Positions 51,301 to 61,156 of a stretch of DNA of 64,000 nt are shown one piece after another. Numbering within the stretch: position 1 is the first letter of the stretch; each line of letters opens with the position of its first letter. Made by a program: the position numbers and the translations under genes. Under the pieces are notes generated by a model, which was given only the letters and a program-made list of their open reading frames with translations, was not told the origin of the DNA and made no database searches. Source of the DNA: Cliona cf. orientalis (lineage: Eukaryota; Porifera; Demospongiae; Clionaida; Clionaidae); assembly GCA_963930775.1 (NCBI GenBank), contig OZ005707.1:5022001-5086000 (forward strand). The letters are read 5' to 3'.

Positions 51301-54300
51301 CTAGTGTCCTTTATAAACTGGGTACTTCACTGGCTCTTTGGCCAATGGGATCTTTTCTTCTGGCATTGTCTTAGGTAAGATCCTTCTCCGACTATGATGT
51401 ATTATTAAATAGGATGTAAATCACTTGCTAACATTAGCAAACGAAGTATTATGTGTCTCTCTGATTAATAATTAATGACCCATCTAGCCATGAAGATTAA
51501 ATGTGAATGCACTCACTCTCACAATCCATTGCCAGAAAGCTTCAAGGGGAAATTGAAAATTAATTTGGTCGTTTAGTGGTCTATCTTTGCAATCGCCTAC
51601 TTAAAATCCACCAAAATATCTAAGAAATTCACCTCTATTTGACGATTAATTTTGGCCCCAATCACCAAACCAACCAGCACTCATAATTCATTTATATGGG
51701 TACATTAATTATTAAAATTATTATGGTAATTTGTATACACGGTTGGCTTTGCAACTTACTAGATGTGACAGTAGATTGCCACGATCGCTACAGCTACCGC
51801 CAGCACCACAACTGTGAACGGTCAAGGACAAAAAAGGATCATACCACCAATTAGAGTAGTTACGGCTATCATTACTAACTTACAAAAAAAGATGAGAATA
51901 ATCATGACCACAAAGATTGTCTTAGGTACACATTTCTGTACGTGCATGCATGGAGATTATACCAGTAATAATAATATTATTATTAATATTAGAATACCTC
52001 TTTTGAATCGCTATACTCAAACAAATTTTGGCAGAAGATGGGAGCAGTACTTCCCTCTGGACACTTGGCTCCATCGGGACAGTCCACTTTCTCTGCTGGT
52101 GTGGGACAGTAGAAATCTTCAGGGCAAACGTTGCACTCCTCTTGACCGTTTTCCTCCTGGTACTGACCAGGAGGGCACTCCTTACAGAAAAGACCATCAC
52201 CTGCTTTCCTGTATTTGCCTGAAATGGGATAAGACCTGGTATATAAAAGGATGAAGTGTGTGTAGCCTCTAATGATCAATGGGTATGTTCCAGTACTTCA
52301 CTGATAGCAGCTATAATTATATGAGCTCAGAATGCAGTACTGTGTGAGCATCTAGTAAACGGGATATTGAAAATAACCAATAACTGGAAGGAAGCTATGT
52401 CCTCATATTATCCATACAGGCCTATTTGCAGCATTTTAATGTAGCACTTTCAACACTGAAAAGCTGGCTGGAGATATGAGGCTACATTAAATTATTCATG
52501 ACATGTCAACATTGTGTAGTTATCATTCTCACCAACATGACATGCTTCACAGGCAGTCACACTGTGTCCATTTTGAGGCTGATATCCGCCAGGGCAAGCA
52601 TCGCACTCATGACAGCCAAGCGTACTAACAGAATAATAATATTGTATAATAGTATTATGCAAATTATAAATAACCATTTTACTCGCATATCAGTCCTGGG
52701 CTGCATGATTCACATGGAAATCCTTCTTTAGGGGAGTGCGTTCCTTTATAATTAGTGAAAAGTGAAAGAAAATTAGTAGATTTAGTACTCTAGGTATTTG
52801 TAATAATTAATTTTGATCTTACCAAATGCACACGGCTCACAAACTGTTCTGTTATCCGAAGACGATTGACCAATGGGACAAGGCGTACATGTGGTGCAAC
52901 CACTCTCCCTGCAATTAACATTAATAAGGGCATGTATGTACACGTATGAGGAATACAGGGTTTAGCGTCGTTGATGTTATGTCCTTAAGCATAATAACAC
53001 ACGTGCATCACAAACACCATTGAGTGCTAGCTACAGAGTATGTGTGTGGAGGATGAATCGGGTGATAATTGTTCATGCTTTTGAGAGATCTAGACGATGG
53101 CAATATGGCATTTGGTGCCCCACCTACATCAATGACCTGATAGCTACATCGTACCTAGCTACTAAGACAGAGAAATTGGACAAAAATTAGATTATGGTGA
53201 CAGTCGCTTAGTCGCTAGTGGCAAAGCCATCCCCATCGACAGTCTGGCAGATAATATCAGCTGGATAATAAAATTTATGCTGGAATCTGTGGTAAACTTA
53301 GCGTAGGTCAGGTATAATAATACACATACCGTATAGCCGGAAAATTTGGCGGGGAATTAAATTTGGCGGTTTGGCGGTTCTATATTACAACCGCCAAATT
53401 AAAATCCGCCAAAATTTCCTGCTCACATATATACATATGGCGATCCCGTACCAAACCGCCAAATTTAAATCCGCCAATATTCTTATAATAGCGATTTTGG
53501 GCTCAACCGCCAACTTTAATTCCCGCCAATATTTCCGGCTATACGGTAGCTGGGTGCATGCACCTTAGACTTGAAAGCAACGGTGCGCCTGGGTCTCCCT
53601 CATGTATTAATTTCATTTAATGAGTCAAATAATGGACCCTAGAACGATCATTCTGGTCATCAATGACCGGTTAGTTAACTTACCCACAGTGGTATCCTAG
53701 TGGGCAGAGAGAACACTCCTTCGCTCCAGGGTGGCTGGCGTTGGTACCTGTGGTACGTAGAGGAATAACCATACTGGCCATGGATCCTTCAGAACTCCAT
53801 GCAGCTGGTAATATTATCATTGTTCTTACTTTGCTAGTGTGCATTGTTTATGCATGACATATTGTAGCCCTGAATGTTGAATAACTCATGTAGACCATAT
53901 TACTGGGAATTTATCTACGGTGCTTTTCGTGCTACACATAGATGTACATGTATTGCATTGTGTGCCCACAATTGCAACAATGCATCACTCATCATAAACC
54001 TTGTATGGACCCTCAAATTCCACATCTGCATGCTTGTGTATCATACCTCAGTTTCACACCCATAATGATTATTATCATGCAGTAGTTTGACATACCTGGT
54101 TCACATTCACTGCACTCATTCTGTCCAGTCTCATTTGCATACATACCTGCAGTACAGTTGGTGCAATTCACAGCACCATAGTTCCTAGTCAAGGAAAGCA
54201 AGAAGTATTATATACAAGCAATCAAACATTGCAACAGCAGTATCATGCATGTGTAATAGTTGCACAACCAATTAACTTTCAGCATGTCATGTGACACCAT

Positions 54301-55558
54301 TAAAGCAAGTACAGTTGGTTGAAGCAATGGAAATTGCCTGCTGTTGAGCTGTATGGCTTCTGTGTTCACACACAGCTTCCTCAATCATAATGATATAGCA
54401 ATAATATCATGCAAGCAGCATGCATGCACCATCACAGCTTGAATCAATCAATGTTAGGCACACACTGATCTTGCAATGCCTGACTTGTCAATAGAAAGAA
54501 GCATTACTCACTCCATTAACAGTTCACTACTCCACTAACCCACATGCACCGAACTCATTCTATCGCTATTTGGATGCCAGGAGGTAGCTGTAGGCTGCCT
54601 AATCCATCTGGAAGTTCCTCCCTGACCACACCCAGGCCCCACCTACCCCTAAGCCATATCCATTGGCTGTCCAACTATATTATACCACTCCCCTGGAATC
54701 CCCTGGTTCGCCGTTTAGCCCCTAACCATAACCACCCCTTACCCATTAAGTCCGTTCCTGTTGAACCCTATTGGGTTGCATTATGTAGTATAGATATACT
54801 AGTACACATACATACTTGGAAAACATTCCAAGAGGACATTCTTTACAGGTAATCGATGCGTTTTTGTCAGCATGGTATCCTGGCTCGCAGACTGTACAGG
54901 AAGAGTTGGACTCACAGTAGCCAGAGCAGCTACAGTGGGGATCAGTGTGCGGGCATTCACAGTGGGTGCAGTTGCACAACTCCTCGTCTGTGTATACATC
55001 ATGGGGTCAATAGTTATCACCAATAGTAGCGTAAGTTTATAAGGATCATGCTCGCATGTGAAAATTAGGTTGTTAACAGATGCTAGATACGGTAGTTTAT
55101 CCTTTGGTCAAGTTGTGTGGTTATCGATCAACTTACTATCTGCATGGGAGCCAGCAGGACAGGCAACACAAGTCTCCACTTCACCAGTGAAGGGGTTGTC
55201 TGTGAGTAAAACAACAAAACCACATCACACCCCACATTGCACCACTGGGTGGTTAGCAGAGCGCGTTATGGCGAGTAGTCCTAATTGAGTTAGGACCCAT
55301 CAAACTAGGTATACATGCAGTTTATGTGATAAACAAAAATCAGCTTTTTGGAATGAAAAGGGATGCAGTGCAGAAGCAAAATACGATCAGCTTCCACCCC
55401 CTTTTAGCAATCGGTCGGGACCGCAAAAGCGATCGTTCTACACTATATTTATCACTCAACTTACCAGAGGCGCGTATGGCTGCAAAGAGCGCGGCGTATG
55501 CGTAGACGGCTAGCAGTAGTGCCTTGGAAGTGTGTCTCAAAATCATCATTGTCCACAT
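51301..55558 (-). CDS. Cysteine-rich single-pass receptor (GCC2/GCC3 or TNFR-like ectodomain)
   Basis: Twelve exons in consistent phase give 373 aa: 55465-55558, 55137-55199, 54816-54987, 54096-54184, 53684-53747, 52823-52908, 52683-52743, 52533-52624, 51998-52218, 51884-51920, 51760-51811, 51301-51391. A signal peptide (ALLLAVYAYAALFAAIRAS) is followed by about 280 residues of short Cys repeats of the form C-x2-C-x-G-x(n)-C-x2-C (VACPAGSHAD, CEPGYHAD, CPIGQSSS, CPGGYQPQNG, CPPGQYQEENG), typical of ephrin-receptor-like GCC2/GCC3 and TNFR modules. A transmembrane helix at about 315-343 is split over two small exons. The about 30-residue tail starts with RRR and ends KEPVKYPVYKGH; it has no death domain or kinase. 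Start could also be the Met 3 or 4 codons later. Ligand and pathway unknown. Confidence 0.8.
53327..53548. mobile_element. MITE with TACCGTATAGCCGG ends, copy 3
   Basis: Perfect 14-bp inverted ends (TACCGTATAGCCGG at 53327-53340 and CCGGCTATACGGTA at 53535-53548), continuing as AAATTTGGCGGGGAATTAAA and its near-complement. Internal CCGCCAAATT blocks repeat in both orientations. In an intron of the cysteine-rich receptor. Confidence 0.85.
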
Positions 55559-55699
55559 AGATTCGTTGCTGCACGTATTCTGAACGAGCAATGATGCATC
55601 AGCTCAGCTCGACGTGGGCGTGGCTCGTCATATGATGCCTCGTGCAAACATAACCCCTTTGCGGCTAAATTCCGTACCTTATGACATCACTCGTTAGAT
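55559..55699. promoter_or_regulatory. Bidirectional promoter, receptor and URM1
   Basis: Only 141 bp separate the two divergent start codons. It contains GTGGGCGTGGCT at 55614-55625, one base different from the GC box ahead of the scramblase genes, about 75 bp before the URM1 start. Confidence 0.5.
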
Positions 55700-56005
55700 T
55701 TGAGGATGAAGGTGCACCTAGAATTTGCTGGAGGAGCTGAGCTTCTGTTCAACAAAGTCAAGCAGCATGACATTGATCTTCCTGTCCAGCCCAATTCCAA
55801 ACGATGGACACTCAAGAACCTCATTGCTTGGATCAGAGACAATTTACTTCAAGAGCGGCCTGAACTCTTTGTTCTCGGAGAGACAATTCGACCTGGTATC
55901 CTCGTCCTAGTGAACAATACCGACTGGGAAATACTGGGAGAGCTAGAGTATGAACTACAGGAAGGAGACAATGTAGTTTTCATTTCAACTCTACATGGCG
56001 GGTAA
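55700..56005 (+). CDS. URM1: URM1 ubiquitin-related modifier
   Basis: Single-exon frame of 101 aa, or 99 if the second Met (55706, [15 protein letters not shown]) is used; the second start is closer to the family. Conserved positions run throughout: GGAELLF, a [10 protein letters not shown] helix, [20 protein letters not shown], and the terminal FISTLHGG. The C-terminal Gly-Gly is the residue pair activated as thiocarboxylate by the MOCS3/Uba4 enzyme, for tRNA wobble-uridine 2-thiolation and protein conjugation. Length equals that of human URM1 (101 aa). It is divergent from the receptor gene across a short shared promoter. Confidence 0.96.
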   Translation: MRMKVHLEFAGGAELLFNKVKQHDIDLPVQPNSKRWTLKNLIAWIRDNLLQERPELFVLGETIRPGILVLVNNTDWEILGELEYELQEGDNVVFISTLHGG

Positions 56006-56367
56006 CGTCACTTGTTTATGTAGATGTAATCATCTATTTTACATTGTTTCTAACATTCCAGCCATATTTTTGCTTAATTGCCATGTAATGTGGGGATCTG
56101 TCCCATTATAATCATGTATACTGATACTATGATTCAACTCAAAATTCATGCAGATTCCATATGAGCAGCATAACTACACATATTTTAAGTAGCCTCGAAT
56201 TAGCCTCACCCCCTATGCATGTGTGTGACACTGAATAGGGGAAGGCAGGCTATGTAGTGCATAAGCACAGTTATAAATCTCATAATTTCATTAAAATTGA
56301 CTAGCAAAGCATTCAGTTGTCAATATACAGAGAGACACAAAACGTAAAAGGTAATGAGTTAATGTAG
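56006..56367. other. URM1 to CARD-array 3' spacer
   Basis: Convergent interval between the URM1 stop and the stop of the first CARD gene. AT-rich, no exon or repeat that I can support. Confidence 0.6.
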
Positions 56368-57816
56368 TCACTGTACACAGCAACGTATACGTACTTTAGC
56401 CTGAGAAGGTGTACTCGACTCTTCAGGTCTATCGTCCTCTGCAGTAGGTATGCGACTTCTATCCCTTAATGCTCTATCCAGAATTTTGACGAGATCTCTA
56501 TGTCCCACGTGTTCCCTCTCGTTTTTCAGGCACTTATAGAGTCGTCTGTAGGCTTGTCTGCCTTTTCGAGGCAAGATTTGCATATATAAATGGTTACCTC
56601 TCTCCATGTCAGATTGCATGCTTGTAAGTGTTTCGTAGTCATTCGAATTCACAAGTTTTCTGGAGTACAGATGTGAAAAAAGTGTGCTGAAGTCTGAATG
56701 TTTGATGAATGTGGGCGTTTCACAGCAAACTGACTCACCCAAGATGATCTCGTCGGCGTAGTTCAATTTTGTCAAGCTTGTATCACCACTCTGTGGTGGA
56801 TGTCTGTCTTTTAAAGCCTTATCAAGAATATTGACAAGGTCTGCATGTCCACAGTGTTCTTTTTCACCTTCCAAGCACTCATATAGCAGCCTGTAAGCGT
56901 GTTCACCTTTATGTGGTAATATTTGCATGTACAGATGATTTCCTCTTTGTACGTTGGACGGCATACTGTTAAGTGTTTCGTAGTCACTCGGATGCAACAG
57001 GCTTCTGGAATACATGTGTGAAACAAGCGCCTTACAATCTGTGTTGTTGACGAATCTTGGCATTTCATGGCGAACTGTGTTACGCAAAATCCTTTCATCA
57101 GCACTGGTCATTTCTGCTGAGCTGGACTTTTGTTGTTCAGCATCTTGCTGCCGGTTTTCATCAAGCTGTTTTGAAATGTTTTGCTCCTTGGATTCGGCAG
57201 TAGATTGGACTGGTGTCGATGATCTTGTGCTTCCAGGAGTGCTTACATCACTGGAATAATATGATGACGATGTGCTGGTTTTGCGACTGCGATGTGGCTC
57301 TTGTACATAATCATTGGGTGAGAGTAGTTGGGAAGTTTGCCCCTTGGGTTTGCTAGTAGATTGGTCAGACAGCAATGCTTTTGTGCTACCCGGAGTGCTT
57401 GGGTCACTGGAGCAGCAAGACGGTGCATTACTCCCTGTGCTGATTTTACGAATGCAATGTGGCCCTTGTACGTAATCATGGGGTGACAGTAGATGATGAT
57501 CTTGTCCCCTAGATTTGGTGGTGGACTTATCCGATAGCAGTGGTTTTGTGCTACCTGGAGTGCTTACATCGCTGGAATACGATGATACGTTGCTCCCTGT
57601 GCTGCTTGCACGATGTCGTTCATGTTCATTATCGTAAAGGGAGGGTAGAGTGAGGCTCTGAGGTGGATTCACAACTTCTTTACTTCTCTCAGTCGTATCT
57701 TTATTAGCCAAATCATCATTCTCGTGTAAAATGTTCGACTTGCTTTGCTTTTTGCTGTCATAACCAGAGTCCGTAGACGTAACACTCACTTTTGGCACTG
57801 ATAGATGTGTAGTCAT
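56368..57816 (-). CDS. CARD-CARD protein with C-terminal CAAX box (array member A)
   Basis: Intronless, 482 aa. Residues 1-235 are Ser/Thr-rich and disordered, with TDSGYDS at 15-21 and three copies of a phrase like SSDVSTPGSTKPLLSDKST (about 80-98, 136-154, 188-206). Two CARD-like death-fold domains follow (about 238-338 and 352-453), each with the six-helix CARD pattern: start helix, L.SHLYSRKL, DYETL, NHLYMQILPRKG, AYRRLYKCL, H.DLV.IL. The ILPRKG turn is a classic CARD feature. The last residues, RIRCCVQ, form a CAAX box (C479-C480-V-Q) predicting farnesylation, with basic residues and an extra Cys just before. The inferred role is a membrane-anchored CARD scaffold; partners are unknown. 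The two CARDs are closer to each other and to members B and C than to any CARD I can name. Confidence 0.8.
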   Translation of the reverse strand: MTTHLSVPKVSVTSTDSGYDSKKQSKSNILHENDDLANKDTTERSKEVVNPPQSLTLPSLYDNEHERHRASSTGSNVSSYSSDVSTPGSTKPLLSDKSTTKSRGQDHHLLSPHDYVQGPHCIRKISTGSNAPSCCSSDPSTPGSTKALLSDQSTSKPKGQTSQLLSPNDYVQEPHRSRKTSTSSSYYSSDVSTPGSTRSSTPVQSTAESKEQNISKQLDENRQQDAEQQKSSSAEMTSADERILRNTVRHEMPRFVNNTDCKALVSHMYSRSLLHPSDYETLNSMPSNVQRGNHLYMQILPHKGEHAYRLLYECLEGEKEHCGHADLVNILDKALKDRHPPQSGDTSLTKLNYADEIILGESVCCETPTFIKHSDFSTLFSHLYSRKLVNSNDYETLTSMQSDMERGNHLYMQILPRKGRQAYRRLYKCLKNEREHVGHRDLVKILDRALRDRSRIPTAEDDRPEESSTPSQAKVRIRCCVQ

Positions 57817-59510
57817 GATTGAATATCAAGTAAGTAGTGGGTACCTATCACAGGAGGTAAATTTTAATTGTACACTGAATTATAATATGTTTGTAGCAGT
57901 GCATGAACAAATTCAATGCATGCAGTCGAAGTCGATACATGTACGTAGCTACTGTAGTTATGTAGTGGACATTCAATGTTTGTCTAGCTATAATATTATG
58001 TAAATAGCTAAATCTTCTCGGGATGATCAGATAGATGCATGTGGCTAACTAATAACAACAACTATTGTTGAGAATGACCACAAACAGCGATAATCAACCG
58101 CAAATGCTTAATACGGGGCTTACCGTATAATATTATATCGATCCAGCAGCACTCGAGGCCGTTGCAAACGTACGTCCTCTTTGTTTCTCAGCGAATGTCT
58201 TTCTTTCTTCTTTTCTTTCTTTCTTTCTTGCATGTAGCTGCTTCGTTCGGTAAGCTATCATCAGCAGCAGCTACCATGCATGGGATTGGCTCAGCTGGCT
58301 CTAGCAAATCATCCTACGGCTACGTGTACAGGGCCATGGACTGAGGGAATTTTTCTATGACGTGTTTACGCAGCTTAGCTATTTGCGTAGCATAACGATA
58401 TTCACTGTTTCCTCCATTCCACTAAAGAAAATCATCATCATTTTTTTATATAACGGAGTGTGAAAGCAATTGAACTTTTAAGATAATCATCATCACATGA
58501 TTTCAGACAACAGAGCATGAAAACAATTGCACGATTTTGTCCAGCTGACATCATTCTTGTGCATGCTATTTCCCTATCATAAGATTATGCTCTATACTCT
58601 ATACACCATGCAACTATGGCACATTTTCATAATATTATACATTTGTGCATTTTTGCATGTAGCAGATCATGCAACATTTAATACTCTTTCTACGTGATAG
58701 AATCTCTTAAGTTGATCATTCCAGCCGAGAATACACAATATCATCCACTCTTGATCTAGAAGACAGACATTTTTATTGGTCCAGTATAGCTGCAAGCCTT
58801 TGTTTGCTGAGTCAAATGCTGACACAACAGCTGTAGCTGTAGCTATATATGTAATCGCAAAGTTTGGATTGTTAATGAGATTGCTGGGGGAGTGAACAAT
58901 TTCACCGACGCACTATTTCAAGTAATAATTTTGGCATATGGCACACCACAAATGAATAATCATGGTGCAGTGCTAGTACCCTCAGCTAATATACATTGCA
59001 CTGTACGCTTGCAACAATAATTATGAACATATTAAAATACATTGACATACCAAGTATCCTCCCTTATAATAATTTCTGTCAAAACAAATCACTATTTGAC
59101 GTCATCTTAGATTCTCTGGATCCATCTATGCGCAGCCTCTATCATCACTGAGAGATCAGATCTCCCACACTCTCAGGCTGGCACAAAGAATTCCCCTGCT
59201 ACTAATTACTTTCAATCTATTAAAGCCACAGGTGATCATTGCCATCACTAGTACAGCATGCACAGTACACGATAGGTATGTGTATCTAGTATACTGTAAA
59301 TTTATCACAACATTAATTTGAAGTATTAGCAGTTGCTCAGTCACTAGAGGTCTATCATGCACACCCCACGTTTAACTATCCATGTCAGTAGCTATTCCTC
59401 TCCTTATGTACATGAGTGGTAAAAGATGTGCAACTTCATTCCATGCAATAAATTTAGTAAAGTTAAACAAGAAAAGAGGGTGGGGTATGCATGCTCAGTG
59501 GTCTGCTAGA
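57817..59510. other. Spacer between CARD genes A and B
   Basis: Upstream region of gene A and downstream region of gene B. AT-rich. A TTCT microsatellite (about 58198-58233) gives a short plus-strand frame (from 58186) that mimics a signal peptide followed by GKLSSAAATMHGIGSAGSSK; I do not count it as a gene. Nothing else supported. Confidence 0.6.
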
Positions 59511-60353
59511 TCACTGTACAGTGCAACATATTACAGTGCAACATAGTTTAGCCTTTGAGTGTGTGTGCATTTTGTCGGACTGACTGTTCTCTGTAGTAGG
59601 GCTGCTATCAGCACTGCTGTGTGGTGAATTTCTGTCCTTTAATGCTTTATCCAAAATTTCGACGAGGTCTCTATGTCCAGCATGTTCCGTCTCATTCCTT
59701 AGGCACTCATAGAGTTGTCTGTACGTGTGTCTGCCTTTGCTTGGCAAGATTTCCATGTACAAACGGTTTCTCCTTTCCTTATCTGATAACATATTCGTAA
59801 GTGTTGTGTAGTCACTTGTATGCAGAAGTTTTCTTGAGTATAGATAAGCGCAAATAGAGTCAAAATCTGTATAAGTAACAAACATGGGCATTTCACGGCG
59901 AACTGTGTCACGTAAGATGATCTCATCAGCATAATTCAGTTTTGCTCGGTTTGGTTGCACCTTTGGTGCTTGCTTCTCAGCTTCCAGACCACAGAAATCG
60001 TCCCTTAGATTTAAAGTGAGACTATTTCTCCTGGATTGATCCAATAGCGGTCTTGTGCTAACAGGAGTGCTTGCAAAACTGGAACAAGATGGATTACTTT
60101 CAGCACTACCTCTGCGTGTATCTTGTACACCAGGATGCATAAATGTAAGTGGATGGAAATTATTTTTGTAGTAGAGACCAGCAGCATTTTCAGAATCTGA
60201 AATTATTCTTGGTTCTTCTAATAATTCTTCAATTGGAAAAATACTGGTAGATCTGCTACCTTCGCTCAAAATATGCATGTGAATGTCCACCCTGCTTGAT
60301 GTTTGGCTCTCATAGCCAGACTCAGTGCTATTCTTATGATCCATGGCACACAA
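59511..60353 (-). CDS. CARD protein with C-terminal CAAX box (array member B)
   Basis: Intronless, 280 aa (277 if the Met at 60344, which has better start context, is used). Residues 10-16 are TESGYES, the counterpart of TDSGYDS in A. The middle carries one copy of the STPVSTRPLLDQS phrase. A single CARD at about 141-240 (LNYADEIILRDTVRREMP ... LYMEILPSKGRHTYRQLYECL ... HRDLVEILDKAL) is very close to both CARDs of A. After a Ser-rich linker (SSPTTENSQSD, shared with C) the protein ends CCTVICCTVQ: a CTVQ CAAX box predicting farnesylation, preceded by further cysteines that could be palmitoylated. Confidence 0.8.
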   Translation of the reverse strand: MCAMDHKNSTESGYESQTSSRVDIHMHILSEGSRSTSIFPIEELLEEPRIISDSENAAGLYYKNNFHPLTFMHPGVQDTRRGSAESNPSCSSFASTPVSTRPLLDQSRRNSLTLNLRDDFCGLEAEKQAPKVQPNRAKLNYADEIILRDTVRREMPMFVTYTDFDSICAYLYSRKLLHTSDYTTLTNMLSDKERRNRLYMEILPSKGRHTYRQLYECLRNETEHAGHRDLVEILDKALKDRNSPHSSADSSPTTENSQSDKMHTHSKAKLCCTVICCTVQ

Positions 60354-61156
60354 TATTTAATTATAGAGCAGCTTGAATCTGGAATGCATGTATGATGTAA
60401 TACCACAATGAAAACTACTGTAGCAAGCTAGTATGCATACGCCAGTACAGACAGTTGTGTCGTCTAACCATTCTAGGTACGTAATTCCCTATCTTCACAC
60501 ACAGTTTGTAATAACTTTGAGTGTGAACATTAATAATTCTCAACCCTACAAAGTGATTTTCATAAATAACTTACTAATAGATAACTACATAGCCAGATAT
60601 AATATTATTATAATTAGTGTTCTCAGTTGTTAAAATAGTCTATTAAGCTGTGGCAAATACAGCTATAGTTGTACAAGAATAGCTGAAAATTCTGTGTTAA
60701 CTTTATATTATTACTTCAATCAGTCTTGCAGCTGGGTAGCTGCATTTTTATAGCTTACCAATTAGCTCCACCTGCCTCCAATTGTTGCTTCTGTGCTTGA
60801 GATAGTTCTGCCAATTATTGCATCACTGGTCAAGGCTTTAACAATAATACCTCCTTTACTTCTGAGCATGGCATTGTAGACTAAGCATCGATAATGCTGT
60901 GAGGTTGTGTTGTCTGCAGGCATGACGTCAGGTTTAGGGGATTTTGCCGGTCCATTATAATTATATTCACAAAGTCATTTCCTACATTCTTTCTGTGGTG
61001 GGTGTAGATGAAAGTCGCTGCCCTTTGCCTGAGATCATAACTATGAATTAGTTTCTCCAACCTATATATAGCACATTAATTTTATACAATGCATATTAAA
61101 TGGATCTACTTTACAATAGTATTTAACATTGATTGAAGCGGGTTTACATGCAAGAA
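60354..61156. other. Spacer between CARD genes B and C
   Basis: AT-rich intergenic DNA with no exon, RNA gene or repeat that I can support. Confidence 0.6.

Noticed and set aside
58186-58344. Short frame with signal-peptide look
   Set aside because: Its hydrophobic part comes from a TTCT microsatellite; no conservation evidence.
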